From Chloromonas sp. AAM2 (taxonomy: Eukaryota > Chlorophyta > Chlorophyceae > Chlamydomonadales > Chlamydomonadaceae), in NCBI GenBank assembly GCA_004335635.1, contig QAXH01006541.1, positions 1 to 32,842 of the forward strand: a DNA stretch of 32,842 nt. The letters are read 5' to 3'. Of this stretch, positions 1 through 11,503 are shown in pieces (the stretch's first letter is position 1; each line of letters opens with the position of its first letter). Below the pieces are notes generated by a model. The model searched no databases. It saw nothing but the letters and a program-made list of their open reading frames with translations, and was not told where the DNA came from. A program made the position numbers and the translations under genes.

Positions 1-1814
1 ACACCACTGTGAAGGTACCCCACTGCCAGGACTCGACCATCCGGTGACCACTCCATCTGCACGCAGCATAGCACAGCAGCCCAGTTGAGTGTATGCAGTG
101 CTGCTGGAGCATGCTGGCAAACACATGACCGCAAGCTGCAGGTTAGAATCGCAATGAAATGCATCACAAGCAGCATCACCTGTTTGACAGGGCCTGTTTG
201 GTGCACGTGGTGTCCCCAGGGCTCCAGGTTGAGCTGCCGCACCGCCACAGCGCCCGCGAACTGGGGCTGATAGCGCGGGTCGGTGGAGGACGGCAACCCG
301 AGGGCCTGCAACCTGTGTGCGCATTGACAGGGCATGCGACTTGCACTTGGCGGGAGAGTCAGTGATATGCTCTGCAGTGGAAGGTAGATGGCAATGCCAA
401 TCATGGTCTGGGTTGGAATCAGTACATATGTGCGGCTTCAAGCTCCGGAGCTGCGCGTCGCTCTGCTACTGTGCCACACAACCTTGCTACCTGTTGAGCT
501 GTTGAACGTCTGGCTGCAGAAGTGCTGTGATGGCCGGCATGCCATGAGCGCCAGCTGCTCTCTGCCAATGCACTGCTAGCCTAGCCCAACACATTAGCCT
601 CACTTGTACAACGACACGATGCCGTTGCTGCGGCCCAGTGCCAGGAGCTGCGCTGCCGCCCCAATGCGTGCGCAGGTTGCGCCTGACAGGCACACCCAGT
701 GCCTGAACTCTAGCTGAATGGACTTCTTGAGGTGGTCGCTGTCGGCTGTCAGCAGGGCGCAGGCCCCGGTGGACATGACCACCACCAGCAGCCGGCTCTT
801 GTCACACAGCTGCATCCGCGCTAGGCAGGTGAACCGTGCGATGTCGTCGCCAGCGTCAGGCGGATAGTCAGGCGCCAACACGTCCCGCTCCTGTGGGGTG
901 CCCAGCCAGATGCGGCAAAGGGAACCAAGGAGTGCTCAGCAGTATATCATGTGCAGCATGGTATTCACGAAGAGTCTGGCCTGACTGGCCTGGCACCTGG
1001 TATCCTGATGTCACCTTGTTGGCTGGGTACAAACAATCAGTGATACTTGCCGTGTCGTCATATGTTTGCGTTATTGTGTTTTCCAAGAGGGAGGTAGGCA
1101 TTGCTTGAAGTATGATTTCCAGTGCACGAGCTCAATTCGCTCTGGCTGCATAGGACAGGGTTTCGCTGATGCTTGGGCCCCACCTTGCCAAACCAAGTCA
1201 GAACGTGTATGCTGCCGTCGTGGCAGCCCATGAGCAGGAGCTTCGCATCCCCAGCCAGGCAGGTAGCTGGCGAAGAAGTGTCAATGCGGGTAGAATGTTG
1301 CAAGTATATGGCGCACTTGTTCGGTCCTTGCGGTATGGAGCCCCTCAGGTTGATGGCAGGCTCAAGGCTTGGGTTCACATGATAAACATTCAAAAAGCCC
1401 TGGTCCGTCTGCACCGTCAAGCATGCATGTGCGTGATTGGGCGCATGCTTCCAGCGCAATTTCTCAGGACTCTGGTCGTTCATCTTACCAGCACAGCCAG
1501 GGTAGACTTGCCACTGCACCAGTATCCGTCCATGTTCTTGCCAGAGTCATGGCCGCAGTCCACAATGCAAAGTCGGATGCGATGGAGACCGACTGACCTG
1601 TGGGGTGCAGTCATGTTACAAGGCTTGAGGTGCTGTTGAGCCCTAGTTGCTGCTGCAGTATGGAGGGCATCCTGGCAACTCACCACAGCTGCACCGTTGT
1701 ACTGGAGACAGCCACCATGAATTGTGAATCCTGCTGTAGGTAGATCCACTCATCGCTGCCATCGCGCCCAACGCCACACGCAAGCGTTTTTGGTATGCCA
1801 TAGCCAAAATACAT
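1..1814 (-). CDS. RIC1: RIC1 homologue (Rab6 GEF subunit), N-terminal part, 3' partial
   Basis: RIC1 is the beta-propeller subunit of the RIC1-RGP1 exchange factor that activates Rab6/Ypt6 at the Golgi; that role is family knowledge. Coding exons on the minus strand are 1814-1684, 1597-1489, 1408-1184, 890-604, 312-180 and 56-1. All have GT-AG borders and joining phases and give about 313 residues before the window ends. The product starts MYFGYGIPKTLA, the characteristic RIC1 N-terminus (MYF-YGWP), and then shows VSSTTVQLWS, LAVLTDQGFLNVYHV, LLLMGCHDGSIHVLTW, LLALGRSNGIVSLYK and MEWSPDGRVLAVGY. These follow the same order as the WD-like blades of plant and animal RIC1. The start was chosen because this ATG begins the conserved motif. 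The C-terminal RIC1 domain lies outside the window. Exon 5 uses the CACACAG acceptor just upstream of a second AG, because only that one keeps the frame. Confidence 0.85.
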
Positions 1815-3166
1815 GGTGGTTCACTGGGCGTTCCCCTTCCGGGGAGGATACAGTGAACAGATCGCTCTGGCAAGGTGGTCAGGCGTGACAACAGAATGTC
1901 ATCGGTTACATTGCGGTTCAATTCCTAGCCCCTGTTGACACCAATGTGGGACTGTTAGAACTTGTTCCAAGGCTCTATCCGAAGACGCCGTTGCCAGAGC
2001 ACAGACCTCATATCCACAGTTGACTGCAGCGGCACAATACTACACAGCACAGGGCAACAGTGGCCTTCAGGCAGATAACCTTCGAGCACCTACCCCTTGG
2101 CTACCATCATTCGTGGCAACAGTCCATATTAGTGCAACGGGTTCTGACAGCGGGTCCTGACAATGAATACTGCAGGAGTAATCAGCCTGTAGGGCGGGGG
2201 TCACGGATGTGCAGCCAGCCAACCGAAGCTGGCCGCAGCTGACATGACCGAAGCCACTGCAACCTACACGACGTACACAGCAGCACCTATTGTGTCAAGT
2301 TCCATTCACCCGAGCGCGTACATGCATCACATGCATCAAGTACCCTGGGTATGTAGTGTCAGGTCTCAGGGCCTTCGCTTCCCCCACACTAGGAGCACAG
2401 TAGCCCACATGCGGCACGAGAGCATTCATACTGTTGTTACACAGTTGGCTGGATGAGGCACACTGTGTGGCCTTTAAACGTGTGTTTTCAAGAGTTGCCG
2501 TTTCAAGAAGTGTCGTGCCCACGGCACCAGTTGCTGGACTGCCAAGTGTTGAGAGTAGTCCTTTCCTTGGATGCGCTGCATGCATCATCAGTCATCAAAA
2601 TGTTCTAGGATGCTAACAGGGGGTGCTGATGTCTGGTTAGGAAAATCCTAGCCACAGACTTGCTCGCACATACTTCATGGTGTGCACTCCCCCCTTGTAA
2701 CAGCCGTGACCATGTGCATTGGCACCTGACCGTGTCAGCCCTTGGTGGTGAGGCCCTTTTGTGACTGCAATAGTTGGTCTTAGTGACCTGTGGGTATCAG
2801 CACGATGTTGGCTCTGTATGCTGTAAATTGGCAATGTGGCTAGGGATGTGTGCTAACCGGGCCAATGCCCGGCTAGAACGGTGCTGGCTGGTGCTGATGG
2901 TACCGTCCGATGGTAGCACCCGCTAACCCTGGCACAACACACTATTCTGATGGTGCCACATGAGGTTGAGCACTGCAGCATCTGCAATAGTTTTGATGCA
3001 CCCAAGAAGACCACGACAATCAGTCTATGATTCAGTGACGGCGATTCACCCCCTTTCACTGGCGTCATGGAAGCCATCAGGGTCAAAATGGACCACCTAA
3101 GAGATTGAAAAAAAGCTCATGACATCTGTTTGTCGGCTTTGAGATCTCGTGAGTTGTGTGAAATAC
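1815..3166. other. intergenic, no supported gene
   Basis: This stretch upstream of the RIC1 start holds only short open frames without conserved motifs or a phase-consistent exon chain. It should contain the RIC1 promoter and 5' UTR and the 3' end of the small gene to its right, but I see no clear TATA box or poly(A) signal. No repeat or RNA gene was noticed. Confidence 0.5.
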
Positions 3167-3640
3167 CTAGTCGTGTAACTGAACGTTCTTCTCTTTCTTT
3201 GCTGCAAAAGCCTCATCTGATCCAGGATGTTCTCTTGCCAGAATCTCAACTGCTCCTCGAGCACTTCTCTGCAGCGCCAAGCAAGGCTGGTGCAAGCACC
3301 CGAGCATGACAACGAGCTGAAAATGCAAAACCAACGTCAGTAGCCGACTGGTGAATCAGGCATTACAATCTTTGAGATTCTTGACTAATGGCGGACATAC
3401 CATCGGTGAACCGATTTAGTGTTTGCTGGCTGTTTTCGTGCCTAGTTCCTACGTTCGCAGCGGCTTTTCATGAAAGCAATGACTGGTTCTACCGCAAAGT
3501 TGGCATGGTGCTTTGCTTGCAATGCAAACCAGAGAGACCAGCTTCCCATTTGCAAAGCACGCATGCCCATATCAGACGTGTACTGCGGTGACGATCTGTA
3601 AGAGACGCTCTGCATGAAGCTGGGTAAGGTTTGCGCTCAT
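3167..3640 (-). CDS. candidate small two-exon protein, 68 residues, unknown
   Basis: I do not recognise this product. Exon 3640-3584 begins with ATG and reads MSANLTQLHAERLLQIVTA. A GT donor (GTACAC) and a good pyrimidine-rich acceptor (GCATTTTCAG) join it in phase to exon 3316-3167, which ends at TAG. The second exon starts with a short hydrophobic run (LVVMLGCLH) and continues into a charged helical stretch (GAVEILAREHPGSDEAF) with a Lys-rich end. The result could be a small single-span or organellar protein. In its favour are the joined phase and a non-random composition. Against it are the moderate donor, the lack of a family match and the absence of a nearby TGTAA. An upstream coding exon is possible, because a CTCTTAG precedes the ATG. 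It lies head-to-tail behind RPS28. Confidence 0.35.
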
Positions 3641-3793
3641 GTGACATGTTCCTAAGAGAGCTTGCAAGTGGTGCGCTGAGCTGCAGGAGCCCACATGGCT
3701 GTCGCTGGCAGGCCACCCAAGAGCTGCGCTGTCATCCCAAGCAGCGGCCTCGCACTGTGACCCCGGCCCGCTGTTGCACAAGCGCACTGAATG

Positions 3794-3798
3794 GTTAC
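3794..3798 (-). terminator. TGTAA, candidate poly(A) signal of RPS28
   Basis: The minus strand reads TGTAA about 95 nt past the RPS28 stop. TGTAA is the standard chlorophyte polyadenylation signal. The spacing is reasonable, but a five-base motif occurs often by chance. Confidence 0.4.
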
Positions 3799-3892
3799 AG
3801 GAGACCTCTCTTTAACGATTCCAACAAAGCATCATGCACCACGTTACTGAACCGCACTGGCATGCTGTAAGATGGCAGCTGCATGGCTTGCA

Positions 3893-4447
3893 TTACCGAA
3901 GGCGGCGCGCCTCACGCTCAGACTCCAACAATGTCAGGATGTCGCCTGCAGCACAGCATGCAATATACCAAGCCCCTTGATCACTGTTGCCATGCACGCG
4001 GTACTGCCCATGGCAGCTGGGGACGAAAGACAGCAGCTGCGCGAACTATGCACAACAGCTACTGCACTGCACACCGAGAGCGGCTCACCTTCGCGCACAG
4101 GCCCCTTGACGTTGCGCATGATATGGCGATCTTTGTCCTTGTCGTCCAGGAACTTCACACGGACCTGGGTGACCTATACACGCAGCATAGACACCAGGCG
4201 TTATATTCGGTGCTAATCGCAGCCCTTGCGTGTGTGTTCGCTGCCGACTGCTGCAGAAACGTGCATACCTGTCCGCGCGAGCCTGTGCGGCCCATGACCT
4301 TCATAACAATCGCGAGCTTGATGGGCTGGTCCTGCAAGCGGAATCACAGGGGCAGTGGTCGGCAAGGGTCGCGAATACCAATTGTACTGCGGCCTACAAA
4401 TAATGGATGCAGCGTGCCACCACAGTGACGGCGTGGTTACTCACCAT
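3893..4447 (-). CDS. RPS28: 40S ribosomal protein S28 (eS28)
   Basis: A small cytosolic ribosomal protein of the 40S head, near the mRNA exit channel. Four coding exons are 4447-4445 (the ATG alone, followed at once by GTGAGT), 4331-4269, 4173-4089 and 3945-3893, with stop TAA. All phases join and give 67 residues, against about 65-69 in the family. Signature blocks are [46 protein letters not shown] and the invariant C-terminus [12 protein letters not shown]. The start is forced: the second exon has no ATG before DQPIKL, and the upstream ATG|GTGAGT restores M-DQPIKL. Between FLDD and the IxRNVKGP block it has KDKDRH where typical eS28 has about four residues (such as TSRS), a two-residue insertion. 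Confidence 0.95.
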
Positions 4448-5571
4448 GTTGGCACCGACTGTATGGACGAAAGGTCGAGCACGATGCTCGCGCGGGGACG
4501 TGTAGGGCGCAATCGAAACGTGCGCCAACTACTGCAACTGCCACCCATGCGGGGGGCCCACCTCTACATCAAAGGGTAGGGGTTCTCCGTTATGATGGTC
4601 TCAGTCGGCTTAGGTGAGCACGATGCTTCTACTAATGACACATGCTAGCTTCAAGGCTTCTTAAGCGCTGGTGTTAAAACAAAACAAAACATATTTTTTT
4701 TGCTGGGCTGGTGGGGGTAGTAGTCAACATATGGCTCGTTATGGTGGTCTTAGTGCACTACAGACTCCATGGTTCCTTCCATCAGACACCATGGTACCGC
4801 ACTGCCAGCCTGATGCTTTGGGCATCCCAGCTAAGGTACGCTCGCAGGAGGCTACCTTCGGTTGCCATGTGAGCTTTCGTTGATCGATCTGCTGTTTCTT
4901 GGACTGGCCACCGGTTGGATGCAGCCAGGCACATCAGTCTTCTGCCGCCCGGCTGCGCCTCGTCAATTGGGAAAAAACACTTGGGAAAGTGGCAGCAACC
5001 TCCCACCTTAGAGGAGGAAACCCGTGAAAAAGAGTGAATGAAACCTTGGGCACCTTGAATCTGGAGTGGGCACCCGACTCCTGCAGCCCGCCACCTCGCA
5101 CAGGCTAGGACAATCTACCAGCAAACTGGGGAGCTTAAATCATCGCCAGGCTGGAAGGCAGTGGCATACACGTCTGCTGCAAGAGGAAAACGGTCAGTGC
5201 GCATGGCCAGCGGGATTGCTTGGAGTTGCTGCAGGAGGGTACATGCGCACTCGACTCACACCGTACAAGCAGAGAGGAGAAAGGAAGGATGCAAAGAGGG
5301 GCTGGAGCAAGCCACAGCCCACAGGTGTTGCTTTTTTAAAGCAACTTCTTAATCAACCCCGTACACACAGCACAATACTCTGTCAACTAGCAAGTTGCAA
5401 TAAGGGATGGCAGTTGACTCTGAGCTGTGGGAGCACATACAGGTATCATACAGGTATGATACTGAGACGAGGCGTCCGCTGGCACTCTTGTCAGAAACAG
5501 CATTGGCATACAATGCAGTGGGGTTCTGAGACAACGCATTAGACAAAAACTATGATAGACAGGGAAAAAAG

Positions 5572-5595
5572 CTGTTTGCCAGTTCTGAGACAGTT
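5572..5595. repeat. diverged copy of the TTTGCCAGTTCTGGGACA repeat
   Basis: The sequence TTTGCCAGTTCTGAGACAGTT matches, with two changes, the arm of the inverted repeat at 29414-29493 and the single arm at 31154-31175. Nearby TATTTGCGTCG (about 5612) recurs near 29676, which suggests a small dispersed element. Confidence 0.5.
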
Positions 5596-5709
5596 TTAAA
5601 GCACCTATTATTTGCGTCGAACAAGTGGGGGCGCATGATTCATGATTCATCCAGGTTGAATCAGCACTGTCCAGATGAATCAACTGACTTGAAAGAATCA
5701 ACAGTTACT

Positions 5710-5982
5710 TTACAGCAGAGTCAAAGGGGGGTACTTGTCCGACGTGCTGTCGATTGTCTCTGCCAATCTTGGGTTAGTTGGGTCACGCGCATAAGTTGCC
5801 AACTCAAGGGAGCCCCAGCTTCTTTCGAATGGCATTCCACTTCCTGCAGGCCTGTTTCTGTTGGCCTCGTGTTTGGTTGCGCCCCATGGATAGGGCTGCA
5901 TGGGGTGCTCATTCTTCCAGCCACACACATCCTCCTCATGCTGACCCTGATGTAATGTGATTAGGTCATTCGAAGGCGACAA
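5710..5982 (-). CDS. weak candidate ORF or exon, unknown
   Basis: An open frame of up to 90 codons whose later part reads like coding sequence: CGWKNEHPMQPYPWGATKHE, SWGSLELATYARDPTNPRLA and a YPPL end. It is rich in Trp, Pro and charged residues and ends at TAA. I know no family for it and found no partner exon with a matching phase. It could be a last exon, a transposon remnant or a chance frame. Confidence 0.2.
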   Translation of the reverse strand: MSPSNDLITLHQGQHEEDVCGWKNEHPMQPYPWGATKHEANRNRPAGSGMPFERSWGSLELATYARDPTNPRLAETIDSTSDKYPPLTLL

Positions 5983-6652
5983 TGGATGCTGTTGATTTCT
6001 GCTCTCTTGACATGAGTCATATGAGGGAACCTGAGATGGAAACCCACGCTGAAACAGGTTTCACAGCTGTTTGGAGCTATTTACTATGGCCATACCAAGG
6101 AAGAGCTGATCGCTAACAGACGACTGCAGAGTGCCAGACAGAAAGCCCGATTAGTGATAAGCTCTGACGGCCACGGCATTTGTCTTTTGACGCTGTAGTT
6201 CTTGTCTGTTGTCCCAGAAGTGGCAATGCAACACACACTACTACCCGACACACACAACACAAAAGGTGGCACATCCACTTCAATTGCACTGCTTCCACCG
6301 GAGTGGAGGTCAGCATGTTGCCTGATGTTGCATGCCTGATCCAACGGCGGTCAATGGACTGGCAGACGACGCCTTGAAATCATGGCTCATCCAAACACAA
6401 TTGTTGATGCGTGAAGCTTCAGCTGAGTGCCGAGGGAGTGCACAGCTGTGCAATCAGCACGACAGGGACGGCCAACCTGGTGGGACGTGCCAAGTTGGCA
6501 CTGCCCCTCCACATGTAAAAGGAGTTACTCATGGTTGCACTTGCGACCTGGTCCAGGTAAAACTACCATCAAATAAGGGGGTTGTTCAAGCTGAGCTGAC
6601 AGCTGCCACAAGAGGACCCAAAAACAAAGGTATCAGCACTAGCCTGATGGAA

Positions 6653-6717
6653 GGACGGAGGCGTTATAAAAAGGGAAAGAAGAAAAACAAGGGGGAAAAG
6701 AAGGAAATAAGGGGTGC
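6653..6717 (+). repeat. purine-rich tract
   Basis: An almost pure A/G run with TTATAAAAAGGG near its start. It is low-complexity sequence; the TATA-like element has no gene placed downstream on this strand. Read in frame it gives only a poly-basic peptide, which I take as an artefact. Confidence 0.5.
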
Positions 6718-6850
6718 TTTCTTTGTATGTTGCGTCCTCAACAGGCGCCATTAGAAGTCGGCTATACAAACCTGCTAGCCTAGTGCGTGACAACCCAGGC
6801 AAAAATCAGTACAAAGACGGAAAGACAAGATGCAGTCGCCGTTGATTCTA

Positions 6851-6886
6851 GATACAAGAGAGTGATACAAGAGAGTGATACAAGAA
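6851..6886 (+). repeat. 13-bp tandem repeat, 2.8 copies
   Basis: GATACAAGAGAGT is repeated head to tail with no change in the first two copies, then a partial third. A simple minisatellite seed. Confidence 0.8.
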
Positions 6887-7159
6887 GAATCCAAATGGTA
6901 CAGATGATAACATTGTGGGCCCCCCATACACCTGCTTCCCCATGGTTCAGCGCCCACGACACAAGCAGCTGCAGTGTACATTTCCGGTACATTCCCTCGC
7001 ATTGCATTCAACCAGAAGAACGATCCTCAGCACGAGAATTGAAACCTGGTACAGCAAGTTCCAAATGTCTTGCATGCTGGTAAACAGGCTGGCAGGTCCA
7101 AGTTCAGTCATGGCTGCTGAACCTGAACCGTGACTTGTTTGATTCAGCAGTTGTCAGCT

Positions 7160-9724
7160 CTATAGCTTGGATGAGATGTGCGGAGGCGCGCTGCCCCGAG
7201 TGATGGTGCACTCAATGTTTCCGTGCGGCTCGCTGGTGGCCACGTACACATCGTTCTTGAAGGTGGATGTCACGGGCGAGCAGGGCAGGAAGTGCAAGTT
7301 GGGTGCGTTGAAGAAGACACTCTCAGCCTGCATGCATCATGACCATGCCATGACACAGCTTGAAGCAAACACAGGACAGCGCAGAAGATGACAGTGAGCC
7401 GGGGACCTTGTCAGTTGTCACAATATGTTGTGTCAGGGCATGAACCAAACAAACAAAAAAAGGTACCTATCTGCTGAAGGTGGTCAGCGGGTGAAGCTCT
7501 GGTAAAGAGAAAGCCCGTTCCCACCCTTGGCCTGGTGTGATGTGCAACTCAGCTGCCTACAGAGCTAGGGAGAGCAACCTGTGGCCACTGGACCGTCAGC
7601 CTGTTATGCTTTGACGCCTTGCCAATGATGCTGGCTGCCAAGGCTGCTGAGGAAATACACATGACGAGGCAACTGGCAAGGATGCTGTAGTTGCCAAGGT
7701 GCCATGGGCGCAACAAGTGAACAAGTGCACCTACAGTTTGCCTCCTCCAAAGTTGAAACGCCCCTGACCCACCTGTTGTCCCTGACAATTGTGCCTCAAC
7801 CCCTGGCATTTCGACCCACCTGCGACACGCGCTGCAGCACCAGCTTGCCCATCTCCCACAGAGTGAATTGCACACTGGGGCTGAACACGCCGCCGTGTGC
7901 CGGGCCAAAGAAGCCCTCGGAGATGGCTGCCCTGGCCTCGTTGTACGCCGCATCGTAATCGCTGGGCTGCACACACGCGCACAGGAGGCAGATGGTGAAC
8001 ACAGCGGGGCACACTGAGCGTCATGAGCGCGTCGGTAGCGGCACGTGCTGGATGACCTGTTCTTCTAGACATGTGCAAAAGCAGATGGTCGGAGGGTTGA
8101 TCACGTCGGGCATCAGAATGGAACATATAGCGACATGTGGCACTGACCCACCTCCCATGTATTGCTGTCTGGAACAAGACATGGTAATCAGCAATCAAGC
8201 TGGTACAACATGCGGGTGATTTGTGTAAGATTGTGCTGGATTGCGGGCATCAACCGAATACCAAACGTATGCATCACACCTGGGAAGAGTACTTCCAGCT
8301 CGCGGTGACGCTTGTGGCCAGGATGCGATCATTCACATCCGGCAACAGGGTGTACTGATCCTTCAGAAACCCGACGTAGCCAGACTGGGTGGTCTTAAGA
8401 ACCTGGAAGTCTTTCAGGCCTGCAGATGAGAGCCAGATAGTAACAGTAGCTTGCAAAAGTATGCTGGCGATCAGCAAGTCGAAAGGACATGTTGAAGTGT
8501 GACACATTGAGCGTCAGAGTGACTGCAATGGCTACAAATGAGAAGTGCGTGATTGCGCTTTGCTGTTTGCAGCTTAAGAAGGGTAGGCGGGGCGAGACAG
8601 GCCCCAGTTGCATCGTTGTCAGGGGTATCTCGCAAGGGCCGCGTTTTGGCATGGCATGGCAACTGTCGCTGCCAGAGGGTCGTTCTGACGGGTATAAAGC
8701 CCACTTGGGCATGCATTCACCGTGCAAAGCAGAGTGAATATGCCATACAGTCGACATAACAATAACATGCACTGACAAGACCAGTTACACTGGGTATCTG
8801 ATCGCCTAGGCGTCAGCCTGATTGTCACCTGCTGTGACCTCAAGCTTGCCAGCCTTGTCAAATGTGACATAAACGGTACGCGTCTCAGTCCCAGCTACAG
8901 AATAGCCTGCACACACAGACACCCATGTAAGAATGGGGGTCAAGCTCAGGCACACATGACACACATGATGCAGATGCTGAACTGAGGTCCTCGCTAGCCT
9001 AAAAGCCTGAGTCGGTGCAGGTGTAGAAAACCCTTTAAGATCGCTTGCTGAGTTATCTTGCCCCAGCAGCTTGAATGGCGTGCGTTTTGAGATGTTTGTC
9101 CGCATGATGCAACCCATGTGCCCAAACCACAGTTACCGTGATCGTGAGGTTGGCCGCCTTGCTGCATCCTGGTCCAGGGCTTCTGCTCCACAAACACCTT
9201 GGCTTTGGAGACCTGCAGTGGAGGTGCTCAAGAGTTGAGCGGGGGACACCTGCAGTTACTGATGCAGAGAATTACGGCACTTGCCAGAGGATACTGCTGA
9301 ACGAAGTGTTGGGCCAGCGCAATCGCGTACTGCTCCACTGTAGTTCGCTGGCTCATCCTCTGCGCTACGATGTAGACCTGTGGGCAAAATCAACAAGCAG
9401 TCCACTCAGTTACCTGATCCAGCCCTGGACCGTGACCGGCTCGAATCGCAGCGCACCGTGTTCTTCTGTGTGTCGGTGGCCGTCATGCCAGCATTGTCAC
9501 CCTGCAGGTGCAACACAGATGATCAGCGGACGTACTGCAATAATTGGCGAAGAGCGCCCGTGTCGCTCTCATCCCACCTTCATGAATGCGTTCTCCATCG
9601 GGCTCTCCAACATAGTGTTGACATTCCATTCAACGAAATGATGCACGTTGCCTTCGCGCCAAGTGCGACCCAAGCGGACCTTGCTCTTGCCATGCTGATG
9701 GAAAGGAAGCTTTGGCTCAGACAT
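7160..9724 (-). CDS. UOX: urate oxidase (uricase), peroxisomal
   Basis: Oxidises urate to 5-hydroxyisourate in peroxisomes, the entry to ureide breakdown and purine nitrogen use. Eight exons (9724-9578, 9501-9457, 9377-9285, 9212-9137, 8906-8829, 8419-8280, 7966-7820, 7327-7160) join in phase to 297 residues, the normal size. Order of motifs: HGKSKVRLGRTW with the catalytic Lys region, TATDTQKNT with the catalytic Thr, VFVEQKPWTRM, LKTTQSGYVGFLKDQYTLLP, DRILATSV with the urate-binding Arg, GVFSPSVQFTL with the binding Gln, and NAPNLHFLP with the active-site Asn and His. The protein ends HISSKL; Ser-Lys-Leu is a canonical PTS1 peroxisomal signal. The ATG at 9724 is the only one in frame before the conserved block. 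Intron 3 appears to start with GC (CTG|GCAAGT) rather than GT. All key residues are present, so the enzyme is probably active. Confidence 0.95.
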
Positions 9725-10958
9725 CCGTGTTGCTATAGATTTTGAGACAGTATCGATATATATTCACCTACTCCTCTCTGCCAACAAGGCTACCCGACTG
9801 CATCTCCATGAATGGCTAGCGACACGTGACCTCGTGTGATCAACACAATGCTTTCAAGTGGAGTGCATATCGGACTCTCCACTCCTGTCTCACCCCTGGT
9901 CAGTTTGGTCGTATGATTAGCCTCTGGGACACTTCGTCACCTGCCTTGTCTCGGCTATCTGGCCAGGAGAGTGCAGATAACAAACGACGAGCTAGTGGTC
10001 TCACCATGGAAAAGGCTAACAACTTCAAACACCCCAGGGTCGAGGTGGGCCTACGCGCAGAGCTAGGAAATCCTAACGCTCGCAGAGACATCTGACACGA
10101 CGTCATGATCAGCACATGGCAGCTTTCCACGTTCAGTGTGCATATGCACTACCACATATCAAGACCCCTAGCCAACCTGCCCCAGCCTAGCTCGTGTCCA
10201 CCACCTTCTTACATCTGATTCTTGATCGAGAGAGCTGCCTGTAGTGCACCATTCAGTGCAGGCAGCGGAGGAAATATCACATTGCCACGGCACACCCTGG
10301 TTTCGTGCCTTGTTTTGTCTCCACCTCAGCGAACTCAGTTTGTATGAGTGTAGGGTTGCTTGCGTGGGCTTTCCGTATGTAGGATGCTTGCGTGGACAGC
10401 CTGATTACAGCAGCCTAGCCGAAACCGCATGGCACTGTGTAAAGGGGGTTCGGAGAGCCCACCTGTCCTACATCCACTTGTATGCAGTGACAGAGTGATT
10501 GGCCGGTCCCCACGGAGCACATTCGCATCCCACCTGGTAATGTTAGTAAACTGGGACTTTTGCCTTTCTGTGCCCCTGTGAGACTGATGCATGCTTGGTG
10601 CCATATCACTTAGTCAGTGCTGCCTCACCAGCACTCGTTCTCCTTTCTCAGTGTCAGAATCTTAGGAAAAGATGCAGAACTGCATAGATTCTGTGATGGG
10701 CAGTCGTGTCATGCACCAAGCCAGCAGAAAACTGAACAGGCTTCGAGTGCACACCAAGTTTGTCACCTTTTCACACCAGGGAAGTCGGTAGCGGTGGGAT
10801 GGGATGTGTACTGGCCTGACCTATTCTGCGCAAGAAAGGAGCAGAAAGCAACAAGTCACAACGTAGTTGGCAATCAACTCATTTCAAATGTGAGATCGCT
10901 GCGTAGGCCAATTCACAAAAAGGAGCGCCAAATAGTCCGGAACGAGTTACCCCCATTC

Positions 10959-11503
10959 NNNNNNNNNNNNNNNNNNNNNNNNNNNNNNNNNNNNNNNNNN
11001 NNNNNNNNNNNNNNNNNNNNNNNNNNNNNNNNNNNNNNNNNNNNNNNNNNNNNNNNNNNNNNNNNNNNNNNNNNNNNNNNNNNNNNNNNNNNNNNNNNNN
11101 NNNNNNNNNNNNNNNNNNNNNNNNNNNNNNNNNNNNNNNNNNNNNNNNNNNNNNNNNNNNNNNNNNNNNNNNNNNNNNNNNNNNNNNNNNNNNNNNNNNN
11201 NNNNNNNNNNNNNNNNNNNNNNNNNNNNNNNNNNNNNNNNNNNNNNNNNNNNNNNNNNNNNNNNNNNNNNNNNNNNNNNNNNNNNNNNNNNNNNNNNNNN
11301 NNNNNNNNNNNNNNNNNNNNNNNNNNNNNNNNNNNNNNNNNNNNNNNNNNNNNNNNNNNNNNNNNNNNNNNNNNNNNNNNNNNNNNNNNNNNNNNNNNNN
11401 NNNNNNNNNNNNNNNNNNNNNNNNNNNNNNNNNNNNNNNNNNNNNNNNNNNNNNNNNNNNNNNNNNNNNNNNNNNNNNNNNNNNNNNNNNNNNNNNNNNN
11501 NNN
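10959..11503. other. assembly gap (545 N)
   Basis: A run of N with no sequence information. It may hide a repeat that collapsed during assembly. Confidence 1.

Larger units (their letters stand above)
4448..7159. other. gene-poor region between RPS28 and urate oxidase
   Basis: No gene here can be assembled with confidence. The left end should hold the RPS28 promoter, and the right end the 3' UTR of urate oxidase. Short repeats, a purine-rich tract and one weak open frame inside it are listed separately. Confidence 0.5.

Noticed and set aside
1169..1639. 156-codon plus-strand frame
   Set aside because: Antisense to RIC1 exons 2-3, which have strong family matches.
4155..4337. RPS28 starting inside exon 2 at an upstream TTG
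   Set aside because: No ATG is present there; the ATG|GTGAGT exon at 4447-4445 restores the correct N-terminus.
6332..6754. 140-codon plus-strand frame ending in a Lys-rich tail
   Set aside because: The basic tail is just the translation of a purine-rich low-complexity tract; the rest has no coding features.
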